Origin: CAYGZQ01 sp964354375 [NCBI: uncultured Planctomycetota bacterium]
GTDB lineage: Bacteria; JAJVIF01; JAPKYR01
Assembly: GCA_964354375.1 (NCBI GenBank)
Contig: CAYGZQ010000004.1
Location: 45,497 to 109,496, forward strand
Direction of reading: 5' to 3'
DNA length: 64,000 nt
Shown: piece by piece, positions 16,152 to 26,050 of the stretch
How the letters are laid out: each line of letters begins with the position of its first letter
Numbering within the stretch: the stretch's first letter is position 1
The notes under the pieces: generated by a model
What the model was told of the DNA's origin: nothing
Seen by the model: only the letters and a program-made list of their open reading frames with translations
Database searches by the model: none
Made by a program: the position numbers and the translations under genes

Positions 16152-18254
16152 TTACATCACTTCCGGCGCGTCGATACCGAGAAGCCCCAGCGCGGCTTCC
16201 AGCGTCGTCTCGACCGCCTTCACGAGAAGCATTCTGTGCCGCCTGACCGGCTCTTCCGATGTCAACACCGGACACTTGTGATAGAAATCCGAAAACGCCG
16301 CCGCAAGATCGTAGCAGTAGCTCGCGAGATGTATGGGCTTCTTGTCGTCCGCCACCTTCCGCACTGCGGTCGGGAACCGCCCGAGAATCCGAAGAAGATC
16401 GATCTCGACAGGAGCCAACTCGTCGGAGAAATCCGTTATCTCCACCCCCTGGGGAACCGCGATCCCGTCCATATGAGCTTTTCTGAAAATGCTCCTTGCC
16501 CGCGCGCACGCGTACTGGATGTACGGGGCACTGCGACCGTCGAAGTCCAGGACCTCGTCGAAATCGAACTCGATTCTCTTGTTGGTGTCCACCCTCAGCA
16601 TGCCGTAGATCAGGGCGCCCCTCGCGACAGCCTGCGACACCTTATTCTTTATCTCGCCGTCGAGCGACGGGTTCTTTTCGTTGACGACCTCGAGAGCTCT
16701 TCTCTTCAGCTCCCTCATCACATCGTCGTACAGAACCACCTGTCCCTCACGACTCGACATCTTCCCGGACGGGAGCATCACAAGCTCGTACGAAAGATGG
16801 TAGCACTTCTCCCACTGCCTGAACCCCATCAGGCGAAGTATCTGGAAAAGCTGCTGGAAATAGAATTTCTGCTCGTTGCCGACGACATAGATCGATTCCT
16901 CGATCTTGTGCTCCTTGAATTTGCGTTTCGCGAGCGCAAGGTCCTTCGCGCCATACAAAGACGCTCCGTCGGCCCGCACGAGAACGAGAACCCTGTATTT
17001 ATCTTTCAACGGCTCCCCGAGGAGCTCGTGGAGCTGCCTGTCGATCTCGACGATTCTCGCTCCCGCGCTCTCGGTCACGATTCCCTTTTTCTCGAGCTCC
17101 GAGACGATCTTGAGCCCGTCCTTCTCCACCTCGCTCTCGAAGAATTCGACATCGAAGGACACGTCAAACTCATCATAGATGCGGTGGAAATCCTCCAGGC
17201 TCCACTGTCTCGTCTTTTTCCAGAGGTCGACCAGTTTTCTTTCTCTTCGGTTCCAACGCTCGGCGATATCGATCAGTTCCTTGCTGCGGTTCCAGACTTC
17301 GCGAAAGTCGGGGAAGGAGATCGCTTCCTCCAGCGACCCGACATGCCGCTCCACCTCTTCCGCGTCGTGGAGCACTGCCTTCTCAGACGCCTCGGTGTAC
17401 AGTTTCAGGCTCGCTCTATACAGTTCCTCTATGATCCTGTCTACTTCTTCCGATGCGCGGTTTTCGAAGAGGTCCTCCTCGTTCAGCGCGATGCGCCTGA
17501 GGAGTGGGTCGATCTCGATTGATCGGATCAGCTCATCGTCCGACCATTCCTCCTTCATCGCCTGGTTCAGGGGTTTCAGGATGTCCCATACTTTGTACTT
17601 CAATTCCTGCGACTCGCTCAGGAGCGCGTCGGCGACGGCATATATGCTTCCCAGCCACTTGCCTTTCTCGGATGGATCGGACGGCGCGTCCGACAGATCG
17701 GGATCGAACTTGAGAAAGTACCACAAAGTCTTGAACACGTGGCTGCCGATGTCCCCGTAGTAGTTCGCCCCGACCGTTTCCCGACCCGCGTACCGAAAGC
17801 ACCTCACAAGCGCGGCACCGGTGACAACGTTCCTTACATGCCCGATATGAAACGCCTTGTGAGTGTTGGGCTGCGAGTATTCGACCATCACCCGCCCGCC
17901 CCCCGATTCGCGCATGCCCCAACCAACGCCGTCCGTCAGAATCCGGCCTACCATTTCCCTTGCGTACGCGCCCGGCCGGAAAAAGCAGTTCACGTAGCCC
18001 TTCTCGGTTTCGACTTTTTCAAACTCGCCCGTCTCCCTGAGCTTTTCAGCAAGCAGGCTCGCGAGGGCGTCGGCATACTCTCTCAGCTCATCCTTGCCGG
18101 AGTCGGGCCTGGCCTCGCGGGCGATCTGGAAGACGTTCGACAGCGCCAGCCCCAGGCGCCCCTCGAACGGGACTTCCCTCAGCACGGGCTCGATTCCGGG
18201 GAGTTTTTCACTCGACAGGATTTCCCTGATAAGGGACCTCAGTCTCTCATCCAT
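16152..18254 (-). CDS. argS: Arginyl-tRNA synthetase
   Basis: 700 residues. This class I synthetase charges tRNA-Arg with arginine using ATP. The N-terminal Add-1 domain is followed by the HIGH motif (HIGH at 136-139, in QPNTHKAFHIGH), the long catalytic core and a KMSSR motif (SGKMSSREG). The DALR anticodon-binding domain closes the protein (YCYDLAAAFSDFYHKCPVL). At 700 residues it is longer than the common ~550-580, with extra helical, charged sequence between the HIGH and KMSSR halves (around residues 190-360). It sits 6 bp after the GH-like gene and 2 bp before a secreted protein, so it is carried within a polysaccharide operon. This looks like the cell's standard ArgS. Confidence 0.96.
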   Translation of the reverse strand: MDERLRSLIREILSSEKLPGIEPVLREVPFEGRLGLALSNVFQIAREARPDSGKDELREYADALASLLAEKLRETGEFEKVETEKGYVNCFFRPGAYAREMVGRILTDGVGWGMRESGGGRVMVEYSQPNTHKAFHIGHVRNVVTGAALVRCFRYAGRETVGANYYGDIGSHVFKTLWYFLKFDPDLSDAPSDPSEKGKWLGSIYAVADALLSESQELKYKVWDILKPLNQAMKEEWSDDELIRSIEIDPLLRRIALNEEDLFENRASEEVDRIIEELYRASLKLYTEASEKAVLHDAEEVERHVGSLEEAISFPDFREVWNRSKELIDIAERWNRRERKLVDLWKKTRQWSLEDFHRIYDEFDVSFDVEFFESEVEKDGLKIVSELEKKGIVTESAGARIVEIDRQLHELLGEPLKDKYRVLVLVRADGASLYGAKDLALAKRKFKEHKIEESIYVVGNEQKFYFQQLFQILRLMGFRQWEKCYHLSYELVMLPSGKMSSREGQVVLYDDVMRELKRRALEVVNEKNPSLDGEIKNKVSQAVARGALIYGMLRVDTNKRIEFDFDEVLDFDGRSAPYIQYACARARSIFRKAHMDGIAVPQGVEITDFSDELAPVEIDLLRILGRFPTAVRKVADDKKPIHLASYCYDLAAAFSDFYHKCPVLTSEEPVRRHRMLLVKAVETTLEAALGLLGIDAPEVM

Positions 18255-18260
18255 GGCGGA

Positions 18261-20705
18261 TCAGCTCCGATCCTGCTTGCGTTTCGGGTCGGCGGAGCTT
18301 CCGGGAGGGTCCTCCTGCCCGGAAATGTAGGTCTTGTAGAAAGCCATCACTTCAGGCTCGTCGAGGATATCTATCGGCTCGATGCGACGCCTTCGATCGA
18401 CAAGCTCTGCGGCCTGGATGAGAGAACGCTGCTGGCTCTGGAAGGTCATCCACACGAGCGTAACTCCCAGGAGGGCCGCGAGAAGGAGAGCGGCTGGCAC
18501 GCTTCTGCGCATCTGCCTCGCCTGCTGTGTGACCGCAACGCCCGCAAGTCTCGTCTCGTACGGTCCTGCAACCGGCAGGAAATCGTCCCTGAGAACATAA
18601 AAATACGCGGTGTCGCGGGCAGGGCGGAAGGCGAAGCTCGCGCTGCCTGCGGTCATCTCGATGTTCTTGGAGCCTGTGGACGGGAGCTCCACGACACTGA
18701 TCTGATTAAGCGTGGCTTCGGGCCAGCCCGCCAGCTTGACGTCGATATACCTCGCGCCCCGAAGGCTGTTGATACGTATAAACACGTACGGGTCGTTCGC
18801 AACCACAAATGCGTCCGCTCCGTGGAGAATGTCCGCAGTCGCTCCCCTCTGGGTATAGCGCAGTCTCAACTGGTCCTCCAGGTTCGGAGAATGGTAGCCC
18901 TCCAGAACATACTGGTGCAGAAGCAGAGGGTCGACGGCCTCGAGGACTCCGCCGGACCCCTTGCTGTAGCCGGCCAATGCAATCTGAGTCCCCACACCAA
19001 ACCATGACTTCGCAGCATCGCTGCTCAGAAGATCCGGCGCAAGATAAATGAGATTCGTATATTGCTGAATCACCGGATCGGTCCCGGTAAGCTCATCTTC
19101 GTCCACGACCTCCAGAAGAACCCCCGTTCTCTGGTGAATGGCAAGCTGCACAAGCGACAGCGACAGGCTCCCATCCCGCTCGGAGTAGAACATCGAGTAG
19201 TACTCCGGCAGGTCGAGGATCCCGACCTTCCCCCTTCTCAGACGCTTCGGAGCGGGCATGAGCGAGAGCGGTTGCGCGCGCTCGATCGCGTTCTCCTGGG
19301 TCCACGACCAGCGATGGCTCCGTTTCTGCAGAAAACCCGACGACCAGATCGGATACGCTCCCGCGACCTTTATCATCGAGGCGATCTGCGATATATCGTT
19401 CGGTCCGGGGGGATGCTCGGTGTCGCACTCGATCAGAACCAGCGCCATGCGCTTATGTCTCAGCACCTGATTGATTGTCAGCGCCAGGTGCATCGCCGAC
19501 GTAACGCTCCTGTCATTCGTGGCATCGAACGATTCGGAGGACAGTCTGAACCCGATTACCGCCCCGTCGACATCCTTGTGCAGCAGTTGCCACATCGAGT
19601 CGGATGCGCGCGCCATGCTCAGGTACCCGTTGTCACTGCGGTAGTCGAGCACCGGATCCATCCCTATCAGCACCAGGTGCTTGAGATCGACCGTTCTCAG
19701 AGCCTTCAGCATCGCATCGAACGCCTGGCGCTTCCACATGAGCCTCAGGTCGGTGAAATTCCTGAATTTGGGTCTCTCATCCCAGGTCCCCTGGGAATAC
19801 CTCGGGAGGGGATACACCATGTCGTTACTGCCCGTCGCGTCATAGAACCGCCCGACCGTGAACGGCGAGTAGTCGCATATGCCGACCACGCCTTCGCGTC
19901 CGCCCCCTGGAAAACCAAGTGTGATCGGCCCGCATAAATACCATCCCAGCAGCGCAGGCTCGTCCTTCAGGCTGTAATACAGGCTGTAGACCAGATTCTC
20001 GACGGCGCGCTCGGTATCCTCATGATAGAAGATCGGGTTACCCGACCCGTCGCTCCATCTCAGGTCCCCGTCGTTCCCGGCCGCATGCTCCTGCTCGGGA
20101 TCCACCAGATAGCTCACCATCACGCGTCCGCTGCCGCTGGGTCCGCTGAAGAACCAGGATGGAGCGCGCGACAGCTCCAGCGATATCAGCACCTTGAGCC
20201 CGATCTCGTTCGCGTACTCCAGCAGTTCCTGCACCCTGCTGGCGTCAACTCGATTCGCAACCGGCTCCACGGACAGCCAGTCGACTCGCAGCATGAAGCA
20301 TCTGAACCCCATGTCCGCGGCCTTGTTCATCCTCGCCTTGACCACCTGGTTCGATGTCTCAGACAGCGGCGCCGCCATCCCAAGACCCGACGGATCGAAA
20401 TACTCTCCCCTCACCTCCAGCACCGGTATCTGCTGGTCCGAATCCGTGTGAACGGCAACAAACGGAGGACGAATCACGGGCGGCAGAGTGGTCGTCGTGA
20501 TTATCTCCCCAACGATTTCCGGCGCCGGCGGCCCCATGATCTCTCCCGCCGCCGTCGACTGCTGAGAGGGGGAATCGCCCGCATCCGTGTTCTGTCCGAT
20601 CGCAGATCCGCCCAGGAGGAAAATCGCAAGCAGCCCCGTGACCGTGAATCGAAGCACGGGTGGCTTTCGTCGCGACTTGTCTCTTTTACCCCTTGCAGGC
20701 AACAT
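18261..20705 (-). CDS. Glycoside-hydrolase-like (TIM-barrel) protein with N- and C-terminal membrane segments
   Basis: 814 residues. After a basic N-terminus comes a signal/anchor (FTVTGLLAIFLLGGSA). Residues ~90-480 look like a GH42/GH-A clan (beta/alpha)8 barrel: GFRCFMLRVDWLSVEP, GLKVLISLELSRAPSWFF and EPALLGWYLCGPITLG. In GH42 enzymes the last position would carry the acid/base Glu in an 'NE' pair; here it reads WYLCGP, so that Glu appears lost. A second nucleophile candidate (LVLIECDTEHPP) is uncertain. A beta-rich region follows, then a C-terminal membrane helix (PAALLLAALLGVTLVWM) and a charged cytoplasmic tail. It lies 5 bp after a glycosyltransferase and just before argS. It may process or bind the locus's polysaccharide; whether it is active is unknown. 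Confidence 0.75.
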   Translation of the reverse strand: MLPARGKRDKSRRKPPVLRFTVTGLLAIFLLGGSAIGQNTDAGDSPSQQSTAAGEIMGPPAPEIVGEIITTTTLPPVIRPPFVAVHTDSDQQIPVLEVRGEYFDPSGLGMAAPLSETSNQVVKARMNKAADMGFRCFMLRVDWLSVEPVANRVDASRVQELLEYANEIGLKVLISLELSRAPSWFFSGPSGSGRVMVSYLVDPEQEHAAGNDGDLRWSDGSGNPIFYHEDTERAVENLVYSLYYSLKDEPALLGWYLCGPITLGFPGGGREGVVGICDYSPFTVGRFYDATGSNDMVYPLPRYSQGTWDERPKFRNFTDLRLMWKRQAFDAMLKALRTVDLKHLVLIGMDPVLDYRSDNGYLSMARASDSMWQLLHKDVDGAVIGFRLSSESFDATNDRSVTSAMHLALTINQVLRHKRMALVLIECDTEHPPGPNDISQIASMIKVAGAYPIWSSGFLQKRSHRWSWTQENAIERAQPLSLMPAPKRLRRGKVGILDLPEYYSMFYSERDGSLSLSLVQLAIHQRTGVLLEVVDEDELTGTDPVIQQYTNLIYLAPDLLSSDAAKSWFGVGTQIALAGYSKGSGGVLEAVDPLLLHQYVLEGYHSPNLEDQLRLRYTQRGATADILHGADAFVVANDPYVFIRINSLRGARYIDVKLAGWPEATLNQISVVELPSTGSKNIEMTAGSASFAFRPARDTAYFYVLRDDFLPVAGPYETRLAGVAVTQQARQMRRSVPAALLLAALLGVTLVWMTFQSQQRSLIQAAELVDRRRRIEPIDILDEPEVMAFYKTYISGQEDPPGSSADPKRKQDRS

Positions 20706-20710
20706 CTCAG

Positions 20711-21901
20711 CTACTCGGCCCCCGCTTTGACTGTCCCACTCCCTAGACTCCTCTCAAGAAGCTCCCTTATAGTTTCACCCCGCGCTTTCCAGCTGTTCTC
20801 GCGCGCGACCAGCACACGCTTCGCTCTCGCAGGCGAATCCGCTCTCTCTCTAACCGCCACTTCCGACAGCGCCACGAATTCGTCCGCGCTTCGTGCGACA
20901 TAAACCAGGTTCTCGTGACGGGCGACCTCGGGAAGCGGTGTCGCCACGACCGGAATGCCGGTGGCGAAATACTCGTACAGCTTGAGCGGATTGACCACTC
21001 TAGTCAAGTCGCTCAGCCCAAAAGGTATGGTTCCGACATCGAACATCCTGGCGTAGTAAGGCAGCTCCTCATAGGAGACACGCCCCGGCGCATGAACGTT
21101 CGCGGTCATCCTCGACGGTTTGTCCCTTTTCCAGGTTCCCAGAAGAACAATCGACCATTCCGGGTGACGGATCGCGACATTCAGAAGAAGGTCGAGATCA
21201 AGCCAGGGCGCGATGTCGCCCATGTAGCCCACGATCGGTCGGGGAAGCGACTCCATGTCGATAACCCTGGCTTCCGGAGGAGGGATTCTGCCTCCCGTCG
21301 CGAAATGGTCCGGCTCGCAGCCGTTCGGAACGATCGCTACGTTCGGATTATGCTCGGCTGCGCGATCCGCGAGCTCCCGGTTTGTGGCGACAACCAGGCC
21401 GACCTTCTTCGCAGTCTCGATCGTCGCCGCACGCACCTGGACCCGGTATCGCTCCTCTCCAGGGAATTCGCCGAACGCATCGAAGTAATCGAACACCGAC
21501 AGGATTTCGTCGTAGAGTCCGATCGAGCCCAGCCCGGCGGGCGAAAAGAGCCATGTTATCACTCGCTTGTCGCGAGGCAGGAGGGGTCTCAGGTTCTTGG
21601 CGGTCCGGCTTGCTGAGGCTTTGGCGGCCCTGGCGTATCCGGCCGACCTCGGCGAGTACGGCGGCGCCTTGAAAAGCCGAAGATTGTCGCCGACTTCTCT
21701 CAATCCCAGCTTATGTGCGTTCAAGGCGGGGTCCAGCGGACGCCCGTCGAAAAGGCGACGAATCCGCGAAGGGGTTTGTTCAACATAAATCACCGGCAGA
21801 TATCGAGCGAGCTCGCGGGCGAGATGCTGATGCCGCTGCATGAGTCCGTCGAACGCGACGCACTCCAGCATCAATACTATGCAGTCGCCCAGTCTCGTCA
21901 C
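20711..21901 (-). CDS. Glycosyltransferase, GT-B fold (TuaH/GT4-like)
   Basis: 396 residues. The N-terminal half opens with HQHLARELARYLPVIYVEQ, and the C-terminal half carries PIVGYMGDIAPWLDLDLL, WSIVLLGTW, YARMFDVGTIPF and the donor-binding KLYEYFATGIPVVAT with the conserved Glu. This is the layout of TuaH-like/GT4 transferases, which add sugars from nucleotide donors on the inner face of the membrane. The start overlaps the stop of the preceding GT2 gene by ATGA. Donor and acceptor sugars cannot be told. It belongs to the 10-gene polysaccharide operon. Confidence 0.88.
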   Translation of the reverse strand: MTRLGDCIVLMLECVAFDGLMQRHQHLARELARYLPVIYVEQTPSRIRRLFDGRPLDPALNAHKLGLREVGDNLRLFKAPPYSPRSAGYARAAKASASRTAKNLRPLLPRDKRVITWLFSPAGLGSIGLYDEILSVFDYFDAFGEFPGEERYRVQVRAATIETAKKVGLVVATNRELADRAAEHNPNVAIVPNGCEPDHFATGGRIPPPEARVIDMESLPRPIVGYMGDIAPWLDLDLLLNVAIRHPEWSIVLLGTWKRDKPSRMTANVHAPGRVSYEELPYYARMFDVGTIPFGLSDLTRVVNPLKLYEYFATGIPVVATPLPEVARHENLVYVARSADEFVALSEVAVRERADSPARAKRVLVARENSWKARGETIRELLERSLGSGTVKAGAE

Positions 21902-22881
21902 TCCGCCACGTCCCTCTGCGGTCTCAGACCACGCCTCCAGAGCTCGAACACAAACGCGTTCCAGCGGTAATGCGGAAGCAATCTTTCACGACAGCCGGGT
22001 TGAATCGCGATTCTCAGCCCGAAATACGCGACCTTCACAAGCGAGCCCACCACCGTGCAGAGCTGATACCACCACACGGTCGGGAGCGAGTAATGCTTCC
22101 TCAGAAACTTCTTCGCGCTGTCGTACTGCAGGATTCTTCTGTGCGATGTCATCTTCTCGAAACTCCTGCCTTCAAGATGCACGATCCTGACATCGGGCAG
22201 ATAGATCACTTGCCATCCGGCCTTCTTGATGCGCAGGCACAAGTCGGTCTCCTCGTAGTACGCAAAGAAGGTCTCCTCGTCCAGAAGCCCGACCCTGTCC
22301 AGAACCTCCCGCTTGACGAAAAAAGCCGCGCCCGAGACATAATCCACGGCCATAGGTTCCTTCATCGACCTGTCCGGAACCACTCCCAGCGCCCTGCGGG
22401 CATTCCCCCACATCCATCCCGGCAGAAACGATGTCGTGAAAATGCTCCATGCGTTCGGAAAATACCCGAAGCTGGTTGTGGGAGTCCCGTTTTCGTGCGT
22501 CAGCGTCGGACCCACCACCCCCACGCCTCGGTTCTCCACAAGATATGTGTACAGCTTTGTCAAGGCGCCCTTTGGAATGATCGTGTCGGAATTGACAAGT
22601 CCTATCGCGTGACCGGTCGATTTCCTGATCCCCTGGTTGTTCCCGCCGGTAAATCCCAGGTTTTTCTCGTTGCGAACCAGGCGCAGGTGAGGAATCGAGC
22701 CGTAGCGCTTCTCGATCGCGTCCGCCGATCCGTCCTCCGACGCGTTGTCGATGACAATCAGCTCCCAAGTCACCGTCGGCGGATTGGCGAGAATGCTCTC
22801 TATGCACGCGAGAGTGATGTCGCGCGTGTTCCACGACAGCACGACCAGGCTCAGACAGATTTCATCGGGTATCTCGATCAA
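21898..22881 (-). CDS. Family 2 glycosyltransferase (rhamnosyltransferase-like)
   Basis: 327 residues if it starts at TTG 22881, whose TTGA overlaps the stop of the upstream gene; an in-frame ATG at 22938 would add 19 residues without homology to the family and overlap the upstream gene by 61 bp. The GT-A core is clear: LSLVVLSWN, IVIDNASEDGS, the DxD-like region VNSDTI, VDYVSGAAFFVKREVL and FFAYYEETDLCLR with the ED motif. The C-terminus has an amphipathic segment (WWYQLCTVVGSLVKVAYFG) that may touch the membrane. It resembles WbbL-type rhamnosyltransferases, but the sugar is not certain. It is mid-operon. Confidence 0.9.
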   Translation of the reverse strand: MIEIPDEICLSLVVLSWNTRDITLACIESILANPPTVTWELIVIDNASEDGSADAIEKRYGSIPHLRLVRNEKNLGFTGGNNQGIRKSTGHAIGLVNSDTIIPKGALTKLYTYLVENRGVGVVGPTLTHENGTPTTSFGYFPNAWSIFTTSFLPGWMWGNARRALGVVPDRSMKEPMAVDYVSGAAFFVKREVLDRVGLLDEETFFAYYEETDLCLRIKKAGWQVIYLPDVRIVHLEGRSFEKMTSHRRILQYDSAKKFLRKHYSLPTVWWYQLCTVVGSLVKVAYFGLRIAIQPGCRERLLPHYRWNAFVFELWRRGLRPQRDVAE

Positions 22882-24557
22882 TTCAGGTATCCCAACCCCT
22901 TGAGGAGGTCCTCCGCATCGGATGCATCCTGGGCGCACGTGTCGATCGTCTTTCTGGACTCGCCGAATGCCTGCCTGCGCTCGGGATGTTCATCCAGAAA
23001 ATCCCGCTCGATCGCATCTTGAATCACCTTGCCGTCCATGCCCTCATCGAGCGCAAGACCCCAGCACGCGAGAAGCGTCGGGGCTACGTCCTCGATTCTC
23101 GCTTTCTCGATCTTCGCGCACTTCTGAATCATGGGGCCTTTGAGCACGAGCACCCCGTCCCGCCTGTGAAATCCGGCCCTCGGCTGCGACCACGGCCCCA
23201 TCAGCGGCGGATGAGCGTCCTCCCCCACCACCGCCCGGTAGCCGCGAAGGCTGAAGACAATGTCCGCCGCGTTCTCCAGAAATTCGCCCGAATAAATGTT
23301 CTCTCGCGGCTCGACCCAGTCGAAAAGAGGTGTAGCGTCCGACGGGTGCTTCGCGTTCCTCATTTTTTCGATCAGTTGTTCCCTGACCCTGTGATATTCG
23401 GCGCCCATCTGGACCGTTCCCTGGGGTTCGCGACCGACCACGTTCAGGAAGACCCCCTGCTCGACCGATCCGCCGGAATACGCGCGCGTCTCGGCCCAAT
23501 CGATATCGGAATAAGGATCGAAAACATTTTGCTCGCCATTGGCGCCTTTTCGAGCGCCCATGCCGAGAACCGACCTCATCGGTTTCTTCACCGATTCCGG
23601 GAGAATCCTTCCAAGCCTGCGCCTGAGACTTCCCTCGACCTGAGGCTTGAATTTCAGAAAACCGAGGTCCTTCAGAAGCCTGTTCATTTTGAGAATTTCA
23701 TCCAGATGCCCGAAGCCGTGATCGCTCATGACGACGATCAAATCGTTTGCCGACATCCTGTCGACCATCTCGCCGACGATCGCGTCCATTCGCCTCAGAA
23801 TATCGATCATTCGCACCCTGAGATCCTGTTCCCATTCCTCAAGGGGCGGATCGTCAGGCTCGGGCATCAGCACTTTCCAGAAGAGGTGCGAAAGACGGTC
23901 CGGCGTAATCAGAACGCAGGCGGTGAGATCGGTCGGACGCTTCTGCATCAGGTAACCCATCGCTCGACCGTGACTTTCCAGTGCAAGCCCGACCTGCTCG
24001 ACAAACTCGCGGCATTTCTCCGGATCGGACACATCCGGGCTTTTTCCCCTCAGAAGGTCGACATCGCTTACATACCCGCCGGCTTCCCGGATGATTTCAT
24101 CCACCAGGCCGCTCGGAAATCCGATATCATCCCTCGCGGCCGGAACCGGCATCCCGCCGATCATGTAACCGTTGACCTCGACAGGCGGGTGGGTCAGCGG
24201 AAGATTGACAAGCCCGACCGTCTTTCCCTGCGCGGAGGCGATATCCCATAGAAGCGGCCCGGCGATGTTTCCGAGATTCACCCAGGGCCGGCGCATGGAA
24301 TCGCGCGACATTCGCCTGCGAAAATCGTAGACGCCATGACGTCCCGGGGTGCGTCCGGTGTAGAAACTCGACCATGCGCTGGCGGTCACGGGAGGAATGG
24401 TGCTCTGGAGGGGTCCCGACGCGCCCTCGGACACAAGCCCGGCAAGCCTGGGAACGTCGCCCGCCGCCATCAGGGGATTCAGAAGCGTCCACGTAGCCCC
24501 GTCAAGGCCGATCACCAGGACACGTGACGCGGATCGGGCATGTTCGTTCGAGGTCAT
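22878..24557 (-). CDS. Alkaline-phosphatase-superfamily phosphodiesterase/transferase
   Basis: 559 residues. The metal-binding Asp lies in VIGLDGATW (N-terminus), the catalytic Thr/Ser region is PPVTASAWSSFYTG, and DLIVVMSDHGFGH carries the Asp-His pair. The C-terminus contains a second His motif (REPQ ... GVLVLKGP). This is the type I phosphodiesterase/nucleotide pyrophosphatase branch. Members found in polysaccharide loci may add or remove phospho-substituents, though a direct function is known for few of them. No signal peptide is visible, so it seems cytoplasmic. ATGA overlap with the flippase gene upstream and TTGA/ATG overlap downstream show it is part of the operon. Confidence 0.85.
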   Translation of the reverse strand: MTSNEHARSASRVLVIGLDGATWTLLNPLMAAGDVPRLAGLVSEGASGPLQSTIPPVTASAWSSFYTGRTPGRHGVYDFRRRMSRDSMRRPWVNLGNIAGPLLWDIASAQGKTVGLVNLPLTHPPVEVNGYMIGGMPVPAARDDIGFPSGLVDEIIREAGGYVSDVDLLRGKSPDVSDPEKCREFVEQVGLALESHGRAMGYLMQKRPTDLTACVLITPDRLSHLFWKVLMPEPDDPPLEEWEQDLRVRMIDILRRMDAIVGEMVDRMSANDLIVVMSDHGFGHLDEILKMNRLLKDLGFLKFKPQVEGSLRRRLGRILPESVKKPMRSVLGMGARKGANGEQNVFDPYSDIDWAETRAYSGGSVEQGVFLNVVGREPQGTVQMGAEYHRVREQLIEKMRNAKHPSDATPLFDWVEPRENIYSGEFLENAADIVFSLRGYRAVVGEDAHPPLMGPWSQPRAGFHRRDGVLVLKGPMIQKCAKIEKARIEDVAPTLLACWGLALDEGMDGKVIQDAIERDFLDEHPERRQAFGESRKTIDTCAQDASDAEDLLKGLGYLN

Positions 24558-26050
24558 GGCTTTGGTGCGGCTGACGCGCCGGGTCTGATCAATTCACGCA
24601 GAATCCTTCGTTCGTTCGGCGAGATGACCCCTAAAAGCAGCACCAGTACCGGGAAAACAACCAGCACCGCGAGAATCCCGAGAAGCCAGTGCATGCGGTA
24701 GAGATACTCCGCCAGCAAATTAGTCATGATACCACAGACGGTCGGAAGCAGAAAAAGACCCATCACGTGGACACCGCGTCCGACAGCCTTGAGCAGCCAT
24801 AGACCGTATGTGAGTATGATCAGCTCGCACGCGAGCGCTCCCCATGCAGCGCCCATCACGCCCATGTAACGTATCAGAAAGAAATCCAGCACAGCGAGAG
24901 CGGCCACTCCCGCCAGAACCGTCCGGAACTCGAACTCCGGATGCTTGAGCGCCACAAACAGGCTTCTCAACACCTGCGACGGAAACGAAAGCGCCACGGC
25001 CCAGCCTATGAGCGGATAGACCTGCAGCGCCAGCGCGTACTCCGTCGAGAAAGTCGGCCCCCTCGACGTCACGAACGGCAGCACCTCGTTCCGCGCGACG
25101 ATCAGCAGGATCATGAGGGGAAGCGCGACAAGATACAGGAACTTCATCAGCGCCGTCGAGTAATTCTGGAACGAGTCCGTCTCCTCCTCGGCCTTGCGAG
25201 CGAGCGACGGAAAGAGCGCGGGACGAACACTCAGCGGGATGAACTTGAACTGAATGAGCAGGTTATTCGGACTGGAGAACTGCGTGATCATTTCGTGCTT
25301 CGCGAGAAAGTCGATGAAAAACGGATGCATGCGGTCCTGCAGCGTTCTCAGGAGGGTCGCGTAGCCCAGTCCGAGCGACTCCACGAACATGCTCCACGCT
25401 TCCCCGATCCTGAAATGCGTCCTGGGCTTTGCCACAAAAGCGACAAGAACGATGTTCGTCAGAATGACATGTATCACATTTGTCACAAGCAGCCCCAGGA
25501 AGAAACCGCTAAGGTTCCACATCTGCCTCGCGCCGTAGATGTAGACCGCAGCATTGAGAACGGACTGCACGACCAGCAGCGCCGCCTCCAAAGACAGCTT
25601 CTCGTACGCCTTGAAGCCCGCGCCCGCCGACGCCGAGGCGTACCCGACGAGATAAGTCGCGGTGAGCACCCATGCCGAAAGAATAAACTCCCATCTCGCA
25701 CCGGACGATTCGAATTGCGTACCGGAGTACGCGTATATCAGCGCCGCTCCTCCTCCTATCAGGGCCAGCGCAATCGCGAGGAGAGTGCTGGAGAGGTAGA
25801 GGGTCCCGAGATGGAATTCGCCGTTTTCGAGGTCCGTGGCGATCCTGCGTATCGTGACCGACACCATGCCGTCCTGAAAATTCATCGTGATCAGGGCCGC
25901 AAACGCTGTGACGAGGTAGTAGGTGCTTTCCTGGCCGGGTTCCAGGTACTGGAAGAGGAATACCGATCCGACAAAGAGGACGAACTTGGAGACGATATTC
26001 GCGACAAGCATCGCCAGCGCGTTCAGGGCGAGAAGCCGTGCGCGAGTCAT
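24554..26050 (-). CDS. Wzx-type polysaccharide flippase
   Basis: 498 residues with about 12-14 hydrophobic segments and few soluble loops, the layout of the MOP/PST flippase family. Key segments are MLVANIVSKFVLFVGSVFLFQYL at the N-terminus and the paired-helix arrangement through LKAVGRGVHVMGLFLLP at the C-terminus. Wzx proteins move undecaprenyl-linked oligosaccharide units across the inner membrane. It overlaps the polymerase gene by ATGA. Assignment rests on topology and operon context rather than one diagnostic motif. Confidence 0.87.
   Translation of the reverse strand: MTRARLLALNALAMLVANIVSKFVLFVGSVFLFQYLEPGQESTYYLVTAFAALITMNFQDGMVSVTIRRIATDLENGEFHLGTLYLSSTLLAIALALIGGGAALIYAYSGTQFESSGARWEFILSAWVLTATYLVGYASASAGAGFKAYEKLSLEAALLVVQSVLNAAVYIYGARQMWNLSGFFLGLLVTNVIHVILTNIVLVAFVAKPRTHFRIGEAWSMFVESLGLGYATLLRTLQDRMHPFFIDFLAKHEMITQFSSPNNLLIQFKFIPLSVRPALFPSLARKAEEETDSFQNYSTALMKFLYLVALPLMILLIVARNEVLPFVTSRGPTFSTEYALALQVYPLIGWAVALSFPSQVLRSLFVALKHPEFEFRTVLAGVAALAVLDFFLIRYMGVMGAAWGALACELIILTYGLWLLKAVGRGVHVMGLFLLPTVCGIMTNLLAEYLYRMHWLLGILAVLVVFPVLVLLLGVISPNERRILRELIRPGASAAPKP

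Noticed and set aside
22986-24251. 421-residue plus-strand frame opposite the AP-superfamily gene
   Set aside because: Antisense to a gene with metal-binding motifs; no independent start signals.
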